From assembly GCF_003369565.1 (NCBI RefSeq), contig NZ_PIOD01000025.1:237721-301720 (forward strand): a stretch of DNA of 64,000 nt, given 5' to 3'. Source of the stretch: Oceanobacillus chungangensis (lineage in GTDB: Bacteria; Bacillota; Bacilli; Bacillales; Amphibacillaceae). The number at the start of each line of letters is the position of its first letter. Position 1 is the stretch's first letter. The notes below the pieces were generated by a model, which saw only the letters and a program-made list of their open reading frames with translations, made no database searches and was not told where the DNA came from. Positions 35,948 to 45,872 of this stretch are shown here, piece by piece. The translations under genes were made by a program, and so were the position numbers.

Positions 35948-35980
35948 AAATGGTGTCTCAACATGAGGCACCATTTCTTC
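35948..35980 (+). terminator. Terminator after the SASP gene
   Basis: AAATGGTGTCTCA (35948-35960) pairs with TGAGGCACCATTT (35964-35976) with one wobble, ending in T residues. The reverse direction may also serve the ilvE gene ending at 35989. Confidence 0.85.
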
Positions 35981-35988
35981 CAATTTTA

Positions 35989-37083
35989 TTACAGATTTAC
36001 TTTACTCTTTAAATTTACCTTTTCAATCCAATCAAAAGAATCTTCTGATTTCCCATATTGGATTGATGTGATTGTATCATATAGCTTTTGAGATAATTCG
36101 CCAATTTCTCCATTATTAATTACGAGATGCTCGCCATTCCAACGGAGTTCACCAATTGGTGAGATGACTGCTGCAGTTCCAGATCCGAATGCTTCCTCCA
36201 ACTGTCCGCTTTGATGTGCTTCATATAATTCCTGCATGGAAACTCTTCGTTCGGAGACAGGGATATTCCAATACTTTAATAATTGCAGAACGGAATCCCT
36301 AGTGATACCAGCAAGAATACTTCCATTTAATTGTGGAGTAATAACCTCTCCATTTATTTTGAAGAATACGTTCATTGCGCCTACTTCTTCAATATATTTA
36401 CGTTCCATTCCATCAAGCCATAGCACTTGTGAATAGCCTTCCTTTTCAACAATTTCCTGTGCTTTTAGACTAGCTGCATAGTTACCACCAGTCTTCGCTT
36501 CACCAGTTCCACCTTTAACCGCACGAACATACTGATCCTCTACGGCGATTTTTACTGGGTTTAATCCTTCTTTGTAGTAAGAACCAACAGGTGACATGAT
36601 AACGATCAATTTAAAATGTTTTGACGGTGCCACACCAAGATATGGTTCAGTCGAGATAATAAACGGACGAATGTAGATTGACGTTCCTTCTTCGTGAGGA
36701 ACCCAGTCTTTGTCTAAAGCTAAAAGTTCTTTAATACCTTTGAGTACCAAGTCCTCATCAACCTGTGGAATGACAAGTCGATCATTAGAAAGATTTAAAC
36801 GTTGAAGATTCTTTTCCGGGCGGAAGAGCTGAATCTCACCAGTTTCTGTACGATATCCTTTTAATCCTTCAAAAACGGATTGGCCGTAGTGAAAAATCAT
36901 TGAAGAAGGTTCTATTACAAGGGGTTGATAGGGTACAATACGTGCATCATGCCATCCAATTGGCTCTGCATAGTCCATTATGAACATATGATCAGTAAAT
37001 ATTCTGCCAAATTCTAATTGGTTTTCATTAGGTTTTTCCTTCTTGTTGTCAGTTAATTCTACTCGTATTGTTTGGTCTTCCAT
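35989..37083 (-). CDS. ilvE: Branched-chain amino-acid aminotransferase
   Basis: A 364-residue class IV PLP aminotransferase that makes valine, leucine and isoleucine from their keto acids. Signatures are FHYGQSVFEGLKGYR, the PLP lysine in GEAKTGGNYAASLKAQ, YSQVLWLDG and GSGTAAVISPIG. The length matches the long (about 360) BCAT type of Bacillus YwaA/YbgE. ATG 37083 has GAGGAG upstream; a longer frame from 37125 lacks one. It is the last step of the pathway whose other enzymes are encoded at 41.5-53.8 kb. Confidence 0.95.
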   Translation of the reverse strand: MEDQTIRVELTDNKKEKPNENQLEFGRIFTDHMFIMDYAEPIGWHDARIVPYQPLVIEPSSMIFHYGQSVFEGLKGYRTETGEIQLFRPEKNLQRLNLSNDRLVIPQVDEDLVLKGIKELLALDKDWVPHEEGTSIYIRPFIISTEPYLGVAPSKHFKLIVIMSPVGSYYKEGLNPVKIAVEDQYVRAVKGGTGEAKTGGNYAASLKAQEIVEKEGYSQVLWLDGMERKYIEEVGAMNVFFKINGEVITPQLNGSILAGITRDSVLQLLKYWNIPVSERRVSMQELYEAHQSGQLEEAFGSGTAAVISPIGELRWNGEHLVINNGEIGELSQKLYDTITSIQYGKSEDSFDWIEKVNLKSKVNL

Positions 37084-37224
37084 CTCACTATCTCCTCGTT
37101 TACTGAAAGTTTTTCTATATATCATAATAGAAAATTTATTCTAATGCAAGCCTCTTTTTAGAAAATTCATGTTAAATTATAATTAGGACTTTTTCTAAAA
37201 AAATGCTCGAGGAGTTGAGAGAAG

Positions 37225-38007
37225 TTGATAAAAGCAGTTTTATTTGATTTAGATGATACATTGCTATGGGATGAGAAAAGTGTAAAAATGGCGTTTGAGT
37301 TAACATGTAAAGTTGCAAGTGATAAATTTGGAATCAATCCAGATACATTCGAACGTAAGGTGAGAGAGAATGCCCGGCGTCTATATGCAACGTACGAAGT
37401 TTACCCATTTACACAAATGATTGGAATTAATCCTTTTGAAGGACTTTGGGGTGAATTCGATGATGAGCGGGAGGAATTTCGTCAATTAAAAGAAATTGCG
37501 CCTGCATACAGAGAACAAGCATGGACTCTTGGTTTGCAGGATGTAGGGATTGATAATCCTGAATTTGGACTTGAACTTTCGGAATTCTTCCGAACGGCTA
37601 GAAAAGAAAGTCCATTTCTCTATGATGATTCATTATCTGTTCTTGAACTGTTAAAAGGTGAATATAAGCTATTGTTAATCACAAATGGTTCACCAAGCCT
37701 ACAAAATTTGAAACTTGGAATAACACCAGAGCTTGCTCCATACTTCGATGAAATTATTATTTCCGGTGATTTTGGCAGAGGAAAACCAGATCAAACTATT
37801 TTCGAGCATGCGCTTGCAACACTTTCGGTTGATAAGAGTGAAGCAATTATGGTCGGAGATAATGTGAATACAGATATCCTTGGAGCAAATCGTGCTGGGA
37901 TTCCGTCTGTATGGCTAAATCGACATGGTAGGGAAAAAGGCGAAGTGAAACCAACATATGAGATTTCGAGTCTTACTGAGTTGTTGAGTATTTTAGAAAA
38001 TAAGTAA
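37225..38007 (+). CDS. HAD superfamily phosphatase
   Basis: A 260-residue HAD hydrolase with DLDDT at residues 8-12 (Asp8 and Asp10 catalytic), a helical cap, LLITNGSPSLQ motif II and the closing GRGKPDQTIF plus MVGDNVNTDILGANRAG motif for lysine and magnesium. This resembles the YjjG/YsaA-type phosphatases of Bacillaceae, which act on small phosphate esters. TTG 37225 starts the frame with GAGGAG about 10 bases upstream. It is divergent from ilvE and is followed by the tandem repeat array. Substrate unknown. Confidence 0.88.
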   Translation: MIKAVLFDLDDTLLWDEKSVKMAFELTCKVASDKFGINPDTFERKVRENARRLYATYEVYPFTQMIGINPFEGLWGEFDDEREEFRQLKEIAPAYREQAWTLGLQDVGIDNPEFGLELSEFFRTARKESPFLYDDSLSVLELLKGEYKLLLITNGSPSLQNLKLGITPELAPYFDEIIISGDFGRGKPDQTIFEHALATLSVDKSEAIMVGDNVNTDILGANRAGIPSVWLNRHGREKGEVKPTYEISSLTELLSILENK

Positions 38008-38150
38008 ATGTAATGTGTCCCAAGCAATGTTTATCTAGGCATCCTGTACCGCTTTTATCGTGACATGGGATTTTTCAGGGGCATTTATGAGATTTTTAAA
38101 TCAGATAAAGTTTATTGTCTGAGGTTTAGGATATTGGCAGTGGAGTTGCT

Positions 38151-38470
38151 TTATCAGCGGGAGCACCGGGAAATCAGCAGGAGAAAAAATAAATCAGCAG
38201 GAGCACCGGGAAATCAGCAGGAGAAAAAATAAATCAGCAGGAGCACCGGGGAATCAGCAGGAGAAAAAATAAATCAGCAGGAGCACTGGGAAATCAGCAG
38301 GAGAAAAAATAAATCAGCAGGGGCGCCGGGAAATCAGCAGGAGGAAAAATAAATCAGCAGGAGCGGTGGTAAATCAGCAGGAGAAAAAATAAATCAGCAG
38401 GAGCACCGGGAAATCAGCAGGAGAAAAAATAAATCAGCAGGGGCGCCGCCAAATCAGCAGGAGCTCAGGG
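38151..38470 (+). repeat. Tandem array of 16 twenty-base units
   Basis: Sixteen contiguous 20-base units with exact 20-base period, all starting close to AAATCAGCAGGAG. They alternate between two endings, CACCGGG-like and AAAAAAT-like, so the true unit is 40 bases repeated eight times. The first (TTATCAGCGGGAG) and last (ending CTCAGGG) units are most diverged. Reading frames through the array are closed by stops because 20 is not a multiple of three, so it is not coding. The flanks, 38008-38150 and 38471-38562, show no gene. Confidence 0.97.
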
Positions 38471-38562
38471 ATTTCACCACGAACTTCCCCAGCCGCACCG
38501 CAAAAACAAACAATTCATAAATCCAGTAAAAAAATCAACAAACCACCTAATAAACATAAAAC

Positions 38563-38600
38563 AAAGGAGTAATCTAACCCGAACAGATTACTCCTTTTCA
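38563..38600 (-). terminator. Terminator after serA
   Basis: AAAGGAGTAATCT (38563-38575) and its exact complement (38585-38597) form a 13-bp stem. Read leftward it leads into TTTGTTTTA. Confidence 0.88.
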
Positions 38601-38607
38601 TATCACT

Positions 38608-40197
38608 TTATAGTAAGTCAATAGCAATAACGTCTTTTATTTCTTCTAAATTCTTTAGTTCTTCTAAAGCGTCCTGCTCCAAATGCTTGTCAATCGTTAG
38701 CATCATGATTGCATTCCCGCCAATGTCAGACCGATCAACTTGCATTGTTGCTATATTCACATTATGCTTCGCTAGCATGGTACCCATTCTACCAACAACA
38801 CCAGGCTGGTCAATATGTTGGATGACAACCATATGTCCTTCAGGTGTAACATCAACATGATAATTATCAACTCTGACAATTCGTGGACCAAAACCATTTA
38901 ATAATGTTCCGCCAACTGTTCTCTGTTTTGATTTTGTCTTAATTTCTACGCTAATTAAATTCGTGAATCCTTTAAGTACTGATGTTTTATTCTCGTTAAC
39001 GGTAATTCCATTTCTTTCTGCAAGAAATAATGCATTGACGTCATTTACATTACTTCCAAGATGACGCTTCAGAATTCCCTTTACTAAATTTCTTGTTAGG
39101 GCTTTAACATCCATTTCATATAACTCACCAGAATAGGAGATGCTAATTTCTTCTGCAACTTCCTTCGTTAATTCGATTAAGAATTCTCCTAATCGTTCTG
39201 CTAAATTAAAGTAAGGTTCAATTTTTGCTAATTCCTCTTTTGGCAGAGATGGAAGATTTACCGGATTCTTCACCATATCGCCATTTAAAAAGCTAATAAC
39301 ATCATGACTAACATCGATTGCTACACTTTCCTGTGCCTCGACTGTGCTCGCACCTAAATGTGGTGTTGCAACAACCTCGGGAAGCTCCAGCAATTTGTGA
39401 TCCATGAATGGTTCCTGTTCAAATACGTCCAGTGCAGCGCCTGCTACTTTTCCAGATAAAATTGCATCATATAGTGCATCTTCATCAATAATGCCACCAC
39501 GGGCACAGTTGATAATTTGTACACCGTCTTTCATTAAGGAGAAGGCTTGCGCATTAATCATATGTCTTGTTTCTTTCAATAACGGAGTGTGAACTGTGAT
39601 GAAATCTGCTTGTTTGATTACTTCTTCAAAAGTACCGTAACCAATTCCTAATTTCTCTGCTTTTTCTTCCGTTAGAAATGGATCAAAGGCTATGACGTTC
39701 ATCCGTTGTCCTTTCGCTCTTGTAGCAACTTCAACACCAATTCTTCCAAGTCCTACAATTCCAAGCGTCTTGTTTTTCAACTCAACACCGACATATTTCT
39801 TGCGGTCCCATTTCTGATTTTTCAGTGCGTGGTATGCTTGTGGGATGTTTCTTGATAATGCCATTAGCATTGCCATCGTGTGTTCTGCAGCAGAATTGGT
39901 ATTTCCGTTTGGTGCATTGACGACGATAATCCCATGCTCGGTAGCAGCATCAAGGTCGATATTATCGACACCAACACCTGCACGTCCAATGATTTTTAAA
40001 TTTGTCGCTTTACTGATTAGTGAGCGGGTAACCTGAGTTTGACTGCGTACTAAAAGCGCATCAAATTCATGAATTCGCTCTTCCAGCTGTTCTGCTGACA
40101 AGCTTGTATCCATAACAATATTGACATTATTTGCCTGACGAAGTGGGTATATTCCTTCTTCGCTAAGTGGATCACTAATTAAGATTTTAAAGCTCAA
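38608..40197 (-). CDS. serA: D-3-phosphoglycerate dehydrogenase
   Basis: The 529-residue first enzyme of serine biosynthesis, oxidising 3-phosphoglycerate with NAD. It has the NAD-binding GIVGLGRIGVEVA, a catalytic Arg/Glu/His set around NCARGGIIDE and PHLGAST, an intervening ASB domain, and a C-terminal ACT domain (VIQHIDQPGVVGRMG) for serine feedback. Length and order match Bacillus SerA. The start is TTG 40197 with AGGGGGAT upstream. It overlaps the aminotransferase gene by 4 bases, indicating a serine operon. Confidence 0.97.
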   Translation of the reverse strand: MSFKILISDPLSEEGIYPLRQANNVNIVMDTSLSAEQLEERIHEFDALLVRSQTQVTRSLISKATNLKIIGRAGVGVDNIDLDAATEHGIIVVNAPNGNTNSAAEHTMAMLMALSRNIPQAYHALKNQKWDRKKYVGVELKNKTLGIVGLGRIGVEVATRAKGQRMNVIAFDPFLTEEKAEKLGIGYGTFEEVIKQADFITVHTPLLKETRHMINAQAFSLMKDGVQIINCARGGIIDEDALYDAILSGKVAGAALDVFEQEPFMDHKLLELPEVVATPHLGASTVEAQESVAIDVSHDVISFLNGDMVKNPVNLPSLPKEELAKIEPYFNLAERLGEFLIELTKEVAEEISISYSGELYEMDVKALTRNLVKGILKRHLGSNVNDVNALFLAERNGITVNENKTSVLKGFTNLISVEIKTKSKQRTVGGTLLNGFGPRIVRVDNYHVDVTPEGHMVVIQHIDQPGVVGRMGTMLAKHNVNIATMQVDRSDIGGNAIMMLTIDKHLEQDALEELKNLEEIKDVIAIDLL

Positions 40198-41354
40198 GAT
40201 AAATCCCCCTGTTGTAAATAAATTTCTTGGGCAGCCTTTACACCCTTGCCAAGATCGATTCCTTTACCAATTTTCACCATGCCAAGCTCGATAATCCCTA
40301 TCGTTTGTAATACTTCGCTAGGCGAGCAGTAGCCCATATGACCAATCCGGAATATTTCTCCCTTAAGGTGTTGCTGTCCGCCAGCAATACTTAGCCCAAA
40401 TTCATTTTTAATCACTTTTCTTAAATCTTCTGCTGCGAAATCTGCTGGGCGAACTGCTGTTACGGTTGGTGATGCTGATTGGTCATTTGTTAAGAGTGGT
40501 ATATCATGCGCACGAAATGCGGATCTCGTCATGTTCATCATAAGCTGGTGTCTTGCATAAACTTGCTCCAATCCTTCTTCATCAAAGAGATTCAGCACCT
40601 GTTCCAAACCAAATAATAGGGAGGTTGCAGGTGTGAACGGTGTTGAGTCCTCTTCACTGCTGCTGCGGTATTTTTTTAAATCGAAGTAAAAGCTTGGCTG
40701 TTGATTTGCTTCGATTACTTTCCAGGCCCGGTCACTAGCGGCGATCAAGGTTAAACCTCCGGGCAGCATGAACGCTTTCTGTGAACCAGTAACAAGAACA
40801 TCAATACCCCATTCGTCCATTTTTGTTTCAACACCAGCTACACAGGAAACACCATCAACTACTATTAGTGCATTGGAGTACTCATGGACAGCCTTTGCTA
40901 ATTGGTCAATTGGATTGAGTACTCCTGTTGAAGTTTCGCAATATGTTGAGAAAACGACACTGACATTCGGATGCTCATGCAGTGCTTGCTTAAGTGCTTC
41001 TGGTTTTACAGCCTCTCCCCATTCAACTTCTAACTCATGTACCGTGATATTGTATTCCAGGCAAATTTTACTAAAACGTTCTCCAAAGGCTCCAGTGACA
41101 ATGACTAAAACTTCGTCACCTGGCATTACCGTATTAACGACTGCCGCTTCAAGGCCTGCTGTTCCACTGCCGGCTATCAATAGCACATCTTGCATTGTAC
41201 CGAAAATTGGCTTTAAACGTGGCTTGATAGATTGCAATAGTTGTTTGGTCTCATTTGCTCGATGTCCAATCATCGGTTTACTCATTGCCCGGGTAACACT
41301 TGGTGGAATTGGACTAGGTCCAGGAATCCTTAGTAATTGTTGATCTGCTAGCAT
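40194..41354 (-). CDS. Class V aminotransferase (serine-type), first gene with serA
   Basis: A 386-residue PLP aminotransferase of the serine-pyruvate/alanine-glyoxylate group. Landmarks are RIPGPSPIPPSV at the start, SGTAGLEAAV, and the PLP lysine in VTGSQKAFMLPGG. Being translationally coupled to serA suggests it supplies the transamination step of serine synthesis, as a functional stand-in for SerC; a role in purine breakdown (PucG-like) is the alternative from family similarity. A phosphatase gene for the last step is not adjacent. ATG 41354 has an AAGGGGGAC site. Confidence 0.85.
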   Translation of the reverse strand: MLADQQLLRIPGPSPIPPSVTRAMSKPMIGHRANETKQLLQSIKPRLKPIFGTMQDVLLIAGSGTAGLEAAVVNTVMPGDEVLVIVTGAFGERFSKICLEYNITVHELEVEWGEAVKPEALKQALHEHPNVSVVFSTYCETSTGVLNPIDQLAKAVHEYSNALIVVDGVSCVAGVETKMDEWGIDVLVTGSQKAFMLPGGLTLIAASDRAWKVIEANQQPSFYFDLKKYRSSSEEDSTPFTPATSLLFGLEQVLNLFDEEGLEQVYARHQLMMNMTRSAFRAHDIPLLTNDQSASPTVTAVRPADFAAEDLRKVIKNEFGLSIAGGQQHLKGEIFRIGHMGYCSPSEVLQTIGIIELGMVKIGKGIDLGKGVKAAQEIYLQQGDLS

Positions 41355-41461
41355 TTGTTAGTCCCCCTTAGTCATTACTGAAGTAAAATAATTATTTATT
41401 ATATTCGTATTATAAGTGTTGTCGATATATTTTACTAATTGTAAATTATCCTCGGAAACTA

Positions 41462-41516
41462 TGTAAACGCTTTACCATTTGCTGTTATTGACTTATTATT
41501 TTCAAAAGAATAAATA
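41462..41516 (+). promoter_or_regulatory. ilvD promoter with candidate cre and CodY sites
   Basis: A sigma-A promoter TTGACT (41488-41493), 17-base spacer, TAAATA (41511-41516). TGTAAACGCTTTAC at 41462-41475 matches the CcpA cre consensus at 12 of 14 positions and lies just upstream. TATTTTCAAAAGAAT (41497-41511) matches the CodY box with 4 mismatches and covers the spacer. Both regulators act on the ilv genes of Bacillus subtilis, so the assignment is plausible but untested. Confidence 0.5.
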
Positions 41517-41573
41517 GATTGAACTATTGGAAAGTTAGTCATATAATAGTTCGAAAGGAAGGTGGCAAATATT

Positions 41574-43259
41574 ATGACAAAAGATTTACGGATAAAAAGT
41601 AATGCATTCGATGGTACGATGCGAGCACCAAACCGTGCCATGCTGCGTGCTGTCGGTTTGACAGATGACGATTTTAAGAAACCAATGATCGGGGTTGCCG
41701 ATACGGAAAGTGAAGTAACACCATGTAACATACATATGGGTTCATTATCTCTAAGAGCGAAGGAAGGAGTACGTGATGCCGGGGCAGTTCCGTTTTTATT
41801 CCATACAATAACTGTTTCTGATGGGATTTCAATGGGAACACCAGGGATGCGTTATTCCCTGCCAAGTCGTGATATCATAGCCGACTCAATCGAGACAGTA
41901 GTCGGGGCGGAGAACTTTGACGGACTTGTAGCAATTGGTGGTTGTGATAAGAACATTCCGGGCTGTATGATTGCCATTGCCAATGCGGAAATTCCATCTG
42001 TATTCGTTTATGGTGGTACGATTGCACCTGGTAATTTGAATGGCAAAGACATTGATCTTGTTTCTGTATTTGAAGGTGTTGGAAAGCATAATAACGGAGA
42101 TATTACGGATGCAGAATTAAAAGCAATCGAATGTGCAGCATGTCCAGGAGCTGGTGCCTGTGGTGGGATGTATACGGCAAATACAATGGCGTCTGCTGTT
42201 GAAGCACTTGGTATGAGTCTTCCAGGAAGCTCTTCACATCCAGCAGAGTCATCGGAAAAAGCAGTTGATTCTGAAGAAGCAGGACGAGCAGTAATGAACC
42301 TTTTAGAAAAAGGAATCTATCCAAAAGATATTATGACAAAAGAAGCATTCGAAAATGCGATTACAGTTGTAATGGCACTTGGAGGATCAACAAATGCCAT
42401 CCTTCATTTACTTGCAATAGCCCATGCAATTGAAGTTGATTTAACGATTGATGACTTTGCCAGAATTCAAACGAAGGTTCCGCATCTTGCAGATTTGAAG
42501 CCGAGCGGAAGATTCGTAATGGAAGATTTATTTAAAGTTGGTGGCGTACAAGGTGTTATGAAGTTATTGCTTGAAGCAGGCTACTTACATGGAGACTGTT
42601 TAACAGTAACAGGGAAGACTGTCGCAGAAAACTTAAGTGATGCACCGGGACTTAAAGATGGACAAGAAATTATTGCTCCACTTGATAAACCAAAACGTAA
42701 AGATGGTCCATTGATCATTCTAAAAGGTAACCTTTCTCCTGAAGGTTCTGTTGCGAAGGTTTCTGGTGTGAAAGTTAAAGTACATACAGGTCCTGCACGT
42801 GTATTTAATACGGAGGAGGAAGCAACAGCTGCAGTAATGAGAAATGAAATTAATGAGGGTGATGTGCTAGTAATCCGTTATGTTGGTCCAAAAGGTGGAC
42901 CGGGTATGCCGGAAATGCTATCCATTTCTAGTATTCTAGTAGGTAAAGGTCTGGGAGAGAAAGTAGCATTACTTACAGATGGTAGATTCTCAGGTGGTAC
43001 ACATGGACTTGTTGTTGGACATATTGCTCCTGAAGCACAGGTTGGAGGCCCAATTGCATTTCTTAAAGAAGGTGACATGGTAACTGTTGATTCAGAGAAT
43101 AAACAATTAACCTTCAATGTGTCTGAAGATGAATTAGAACAACGTCGTGCTGGCTGGGTTGCACCACCTTTATACAAAAAAGGTGTCTTAGGTAAATATG
43201 CACATAATGTTACAAGTGCATCACGTGGCGCTGTGACAGATTATTTAAATAGGGATTAA
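41574..43259 (+). CDS. ilvD: Dihydroxy-acid dehydratase
   Basis: The 561-residue iron-sulfur enzyme that makes 2-keto acids for valine and isoleucine. The [Fe-S] and active-site segments [29 protein letters not shown] and [11 protein letters not shown] are present. The ATG at 41574 (MTKDLRIKS) is favoured over an in-frame GTG at 41562 because the GGAAGGTGG site is better spaced for it. It is apart from the ilv-leu operon, is single-gene and is closed by a terminator. Confidence 0.97.
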   Translation: MTKDLRIKSNAFDGTMRAPNRAMLRAVGLTDDDFKKPMIGVADTESEVTPCNIHMGSLSLRAKEGVRDAGAVPFLFHTITVSDGISMGTPGMRYSLPSRDIIADSIETVVGAENFDGLVAIGGCDKNIPGCMIAIANAEIPSVFVYGGTIAPGNLNGKDIDLVSVFEGVGKHNNGDITDAELKAIECAACPGAGACGGMYTANTMASAVEALGMSLPGSSSHPAESSEKAVDSEEAGRAVMNLLEKGIYPKDIMTKEAFENAITVVMALGGSTNAILHLLAIAHAIEVDLTIDDFARIQTKVPHLADLKPSGRFVMEDLFKVGGVQGVMKLLLEAGYLHGDCLTVTGKTVAENLSDAPGLKDGQEIIAPLDKPKRKDGPLIILKGNLSPEGSVAKVSGVKVKVHTGPARVFNTEEEATAAVMRNEINEGDVLVIRYVGPKGGPGMPEMLSISSILVGKGLGEKVALLTDGRFSGGTHGLVVGHIAPEAQVGGPIAFLKEGDMVTVDSENKQLTFNVSEDELEQRRAGWVAPPLYKKGVLGKYAHNVTSASRGAVTDYLNRD

Positions 43260-43270
43260 GTGTAATTAGA

Positions 43271-43309
43271 AAATAACTCCAGGATTTCATTCTGGAGTTA
43301 TTTTTTGTG
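43271..43309 (+). terminator. Terminator after ilvD
   Basis: AAATAACTCCAG (43271-43282) pairs with CTGGAGTTATTT (43292-43303), then T residues. Confidence 0.92.
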
Positions 43310-43540
43310 ATATGCAATATATTGCATTTTAAATGATTGAATGAAAAAGATGAGATTACAACTTTATTGCTCTTTTATATACTTTATTAATATTTTCATA
43401 AAGAGAATTAATTTAGAATGGGAACATATATTATATCTAGAAAAGAATAATAAACGTGTTAATAAAGTTCATTATTGTTCTAATAAAATGGATTATTTTA
43501 TTAAAAAAAGGATTGTAACAATTTTTTAACAATTATTTTT

Positions 43541-43659
43541 ATTTTCGAAAATTGCTTACTATATTAATGATGTAAACGCATCCAATATATTACAATTTAT
43601 TGTAACTATCAAAAAACTTAAAAAAACCTATTGACCCGCGTTCGAAAACATTATATGAT
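43541..43659 (+). promoter_or_regulatory. ilv-leu promoter with candidate cre and CodY-like site
   Basis: Sigma-A promoter TTGACC (43631-43636), 17-base spacer, TATGAT (43654-43659), about 80 bases before the T-box RNA. TGTAAACGCATCCA (43571-43584) matches the cre consensus at 12 of 14 positions and is centred near -88, similar to the position from which CcpA activates ilv-leu in Bacillus subtilis. ATTTTCGAAAAT (43541-43552) is a perfect palindrome close to a CodY box. The AT-rich gap 43310-43540 before these sites holds no credible gene. Confidence 0.55.
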
Positions 43660-43734
43660 TAATCGCAATATAAAGTATTCTAAATCATTTATACTTTAGT
43701 AAACAATTTCGTACATTTAAGTAATTAGATTTAA

Positions 43735-44062
43735 AAATGAAAATAGAATAACGACGAACTCGATGACGGGATAAAAGGAATAATAAACATGTATTTACAG
43801 AGATCTAGGGTTGCTGGAAGCCTAGAAATACATATTATTCTGACATCTTCCCTGAGTGCTAAGCTGAACGGTATTATTCCTATTAGGTTTGGCCAGGTGC
43901 AATTATTGTACCTGTTATCAGTGAGGCTACTTGGTAGCCTTATGAGGTAGTATTCGTAAGGATGCTGCAAACCTGGGTGGTACCGTGAAAAGAAGACTCT
44001 TTTCTCCCCAATTATTTCTGGACATATGCAGATTTATGGGGGGAGTAGGGTCTTTTTTTATA
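43735..44062 (+). ncRNA. T-box leader controlling the ilv-leu operon
   Basis: The stem I kink-turn (GATGACGGGA with TCCCTGAG), the apical CTAGGGTTGCTGGAAG loop region and the T-box sequence TGGGTGGTACCGTG (43974-43987) are all present. A terminator built from GACTC...CTCCCC and GGGGGGAG...GGTC precedes a T run at 44053-44059. The specifier bulge on the 3' side of stem I reads GACATCT. ATC at 43845-43847, the isoleucine codon, is the best candidate; an overlapping CTT (leucine) is less well placed. Uncharged tRNA would allow readthrough into ilvB. Confidence 0.92.
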
Positions 44063-44150
44063 GCCCAAAACTGTATTAAAGTAACTTGTTAATTCATTAC
44101 TCCCGTAAAGAAGGGAATTGACAAAGGATAAATTGAAGGAGGTATTTGAA

Positions 44151-45872
44151 ATGAAGATGGAGGCGAAACTTGAAACACAATCATCGAAGAAATTAAAAAC
44201 AGGTGCAGATCTATTAATTCAAACGTTGGTTGATGCTGAAGTCGATACGATCTTTGGGTATCCGGGTGGTGCAGTATTACCAATTTATGATGCACTTTAT
44301 CGCAGTGATGCGCCATTTCAGCATATTTTGTCACGACATGAGCAAGGTTCAATCCATGCAGCGGAAGGATATGCTCGTGTCACTGGGAAACCAGGGGTTG
44401 TCATTGCTACCTCGGGGCCTGGTGCAACAAATTTAGTGACAGGTATTACGGATGCGATGATGGATTCTTTGCCACTTGTTATTCTTACTGGTCAAGTTGG
44501 AAAAAGTGTTATTGGTACAGATGCATTTCAAGAGGCAGATATAATTGGAATCACAACCCCGATTACGAAGTATAATTATCAGTTAAGCAATATTGCAGAT
44601 ATGCCAAGAATCATTAAAGAAGCTTTTCATATTGCTTCAACAGGACGTCCTGGACCAGTAGTCATCGATATTCCAAAAAATATTTCCGAAGTATTAACAA
44701 GTGATGAATATGACAGCGACTTTTATCTTCCAGGATATCAACCAACAATTAAGCCGAATGTATTACAAATTACAAAGCTAGCAGAGGCGTTAAGTCATGC
44801 TAGAAGGCCGCTTATCTTGGCAGGTGCAGGTGTATTATTCGCTGATGCATCAGAGGAATTAAGGAAACTTGCAGAGGAGTATCAAATACCAGTTACAACA
44901 ACCTTGCTTGGCTTAGGAGGTTTCCCAGGATCTAATGAATTGGCATTAGGAATGGCAGGAATGCATGGAACGTATACAGCAAACATGGCAATTCAGGAAT
45001 GCGACTTATTAATCAACATTGGGGCAAGGTTCGATGATAGATTAACAGGTAATATTAAAAAATTTGCACCTAAAGCGAAGGTGGCTCACATCGATATTGA
45101 TCCAGCTGAAATTGGAAAAAATATTAAGACAGATATACCAGTTGTTGGGGATGCAAAGAAAGCAATTAATGAATTAATGGATTGTACGATTAACGTACAA
45201 AGCCATGCGGAATGGCTCGAAAAACTACAAAAAGATAAAGTTGATTTTCCATTATGGTATGAACGATCAGATAAGTTAATTTCTCCACAATGGTTAATCG
45301 AACAGATTAGTTCAATAACGAATGGCGATGCAATTGTGACAACAGACGTTGGACAGCATCAAATGTGGGCGGCACAATTTTATAATTTTGATAAACCGAA
45401 TAAATGGGTTACCTCTGGAGGGCTTGGTACGATGGGCTTCGGCTTCCCAGCAGCAATTGGTGCCCAATTAGGCAGACCAGATGAATTAGTAGTTGCTATT
45501 GTTGGTGATGGTGGATTTCAAATGACCCTTCAAGAACTTTCTGTTATTAAACAACGTAACCTTCCAGTTAAAGTAATTATTGTTAATAACGAAGCACTTG
45601 GGATGGTACGTCAATGGCAGGAAAGCTTTTATGAAGAGAGATATTCAGAATCATTATTATCTGAAAATCCTGATTTCGTGAAACTGGCAGAAAGTTATGG
45701 CATTCGTGGCGAACTAGTAACAAGCGAGACAGATGTTCCAGAATTGCTTAAGGATATTTTCTCCTATGCTGGTCCAGTAGTAGTTGACTGTCGTGTTGAA
45801 CGATTAACCGTTGTTAATCCAATGGTAGTGTCTGGTACAGGACTAGATGAGATGATTGGGGTGAAGAAATGA
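44151..45872 (+). CDS. ilvB: Acetolactate synthase, large subunit
   Basis: The 573-residue ThDP- and FAD-dependent catalytic subunit, first common step for valine, leucine and isoleucine. The TPP-activating glutamate is in [15 protein letters not shown] followed by SRHEQG. The ThDP-binding motif runs from [13 protein letters not shown] to [11 protein letters not shown] 44151 has AAGGAGG at ideal spacing; a longer frame from 44118 includes that site. It is first in the operon behind the T-box and overlaps ilvH by 4 bases. Confidence 0.97.
   Translation: MKMEAKLETQSSKKLKTGADLLIQTLVDAEVDTIFGYPGGAVLPIYDALYRSDAPFQHILSRHEQGSIHAAEGYARVTGKPGVVIATSGPGATNLVTGITDAMMDSLPLVILTGQVGKSVIGTDAFQEADIIGITTPITKYNYQLSNIADMPRIIKEAFHIASTGRPGPVVIDIPKNISEVLTSDEYDSDFYLPGYQPTIKPNVLQITKLAEALSHARRPLILAGAGVLFADASEELRKLAEEYQIPVTTTLLGLGGFPGSNELALGMAGMHGTYTANMAIQECDLLINIGARFDDRLTGNIKKFAPKAKVAHIDIDPAEIGKNIKTDIPVVGDAKKAINELMDCTINVQSHAEWLEKLQKDKVDFPLWYERSDKLISPQWLIEQISSITNGDAIVTTDVGQHQMWAAQFYNFDKPNKWVTSGGLGTMGFGFPAAIGAQLGRPDELVVAIVGDGGFQMTLQELSVIKQRNLPVKVIIVNNEALGMVRQWQESFYEERYSESLLSENPDFVKLAESYGIRGELVTSETDVPELLKDIFSYAGPVVVDCRVERLTVVNPMVVSGTGLDEMIGVKK

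Noticed and set aside
38151-38470. CRISPR array
   Set aside because: The units are contiguous, with alternating conserved tails rather than unique spacers, and no cas gene lies nearby.
43341-43529. A 62-residue plus-strand reading frame after ilvD
   Set aside because: It is very AT-rich, has no ribosome site and lies in the region just before the ilv-leu promoter. It looks like chance.
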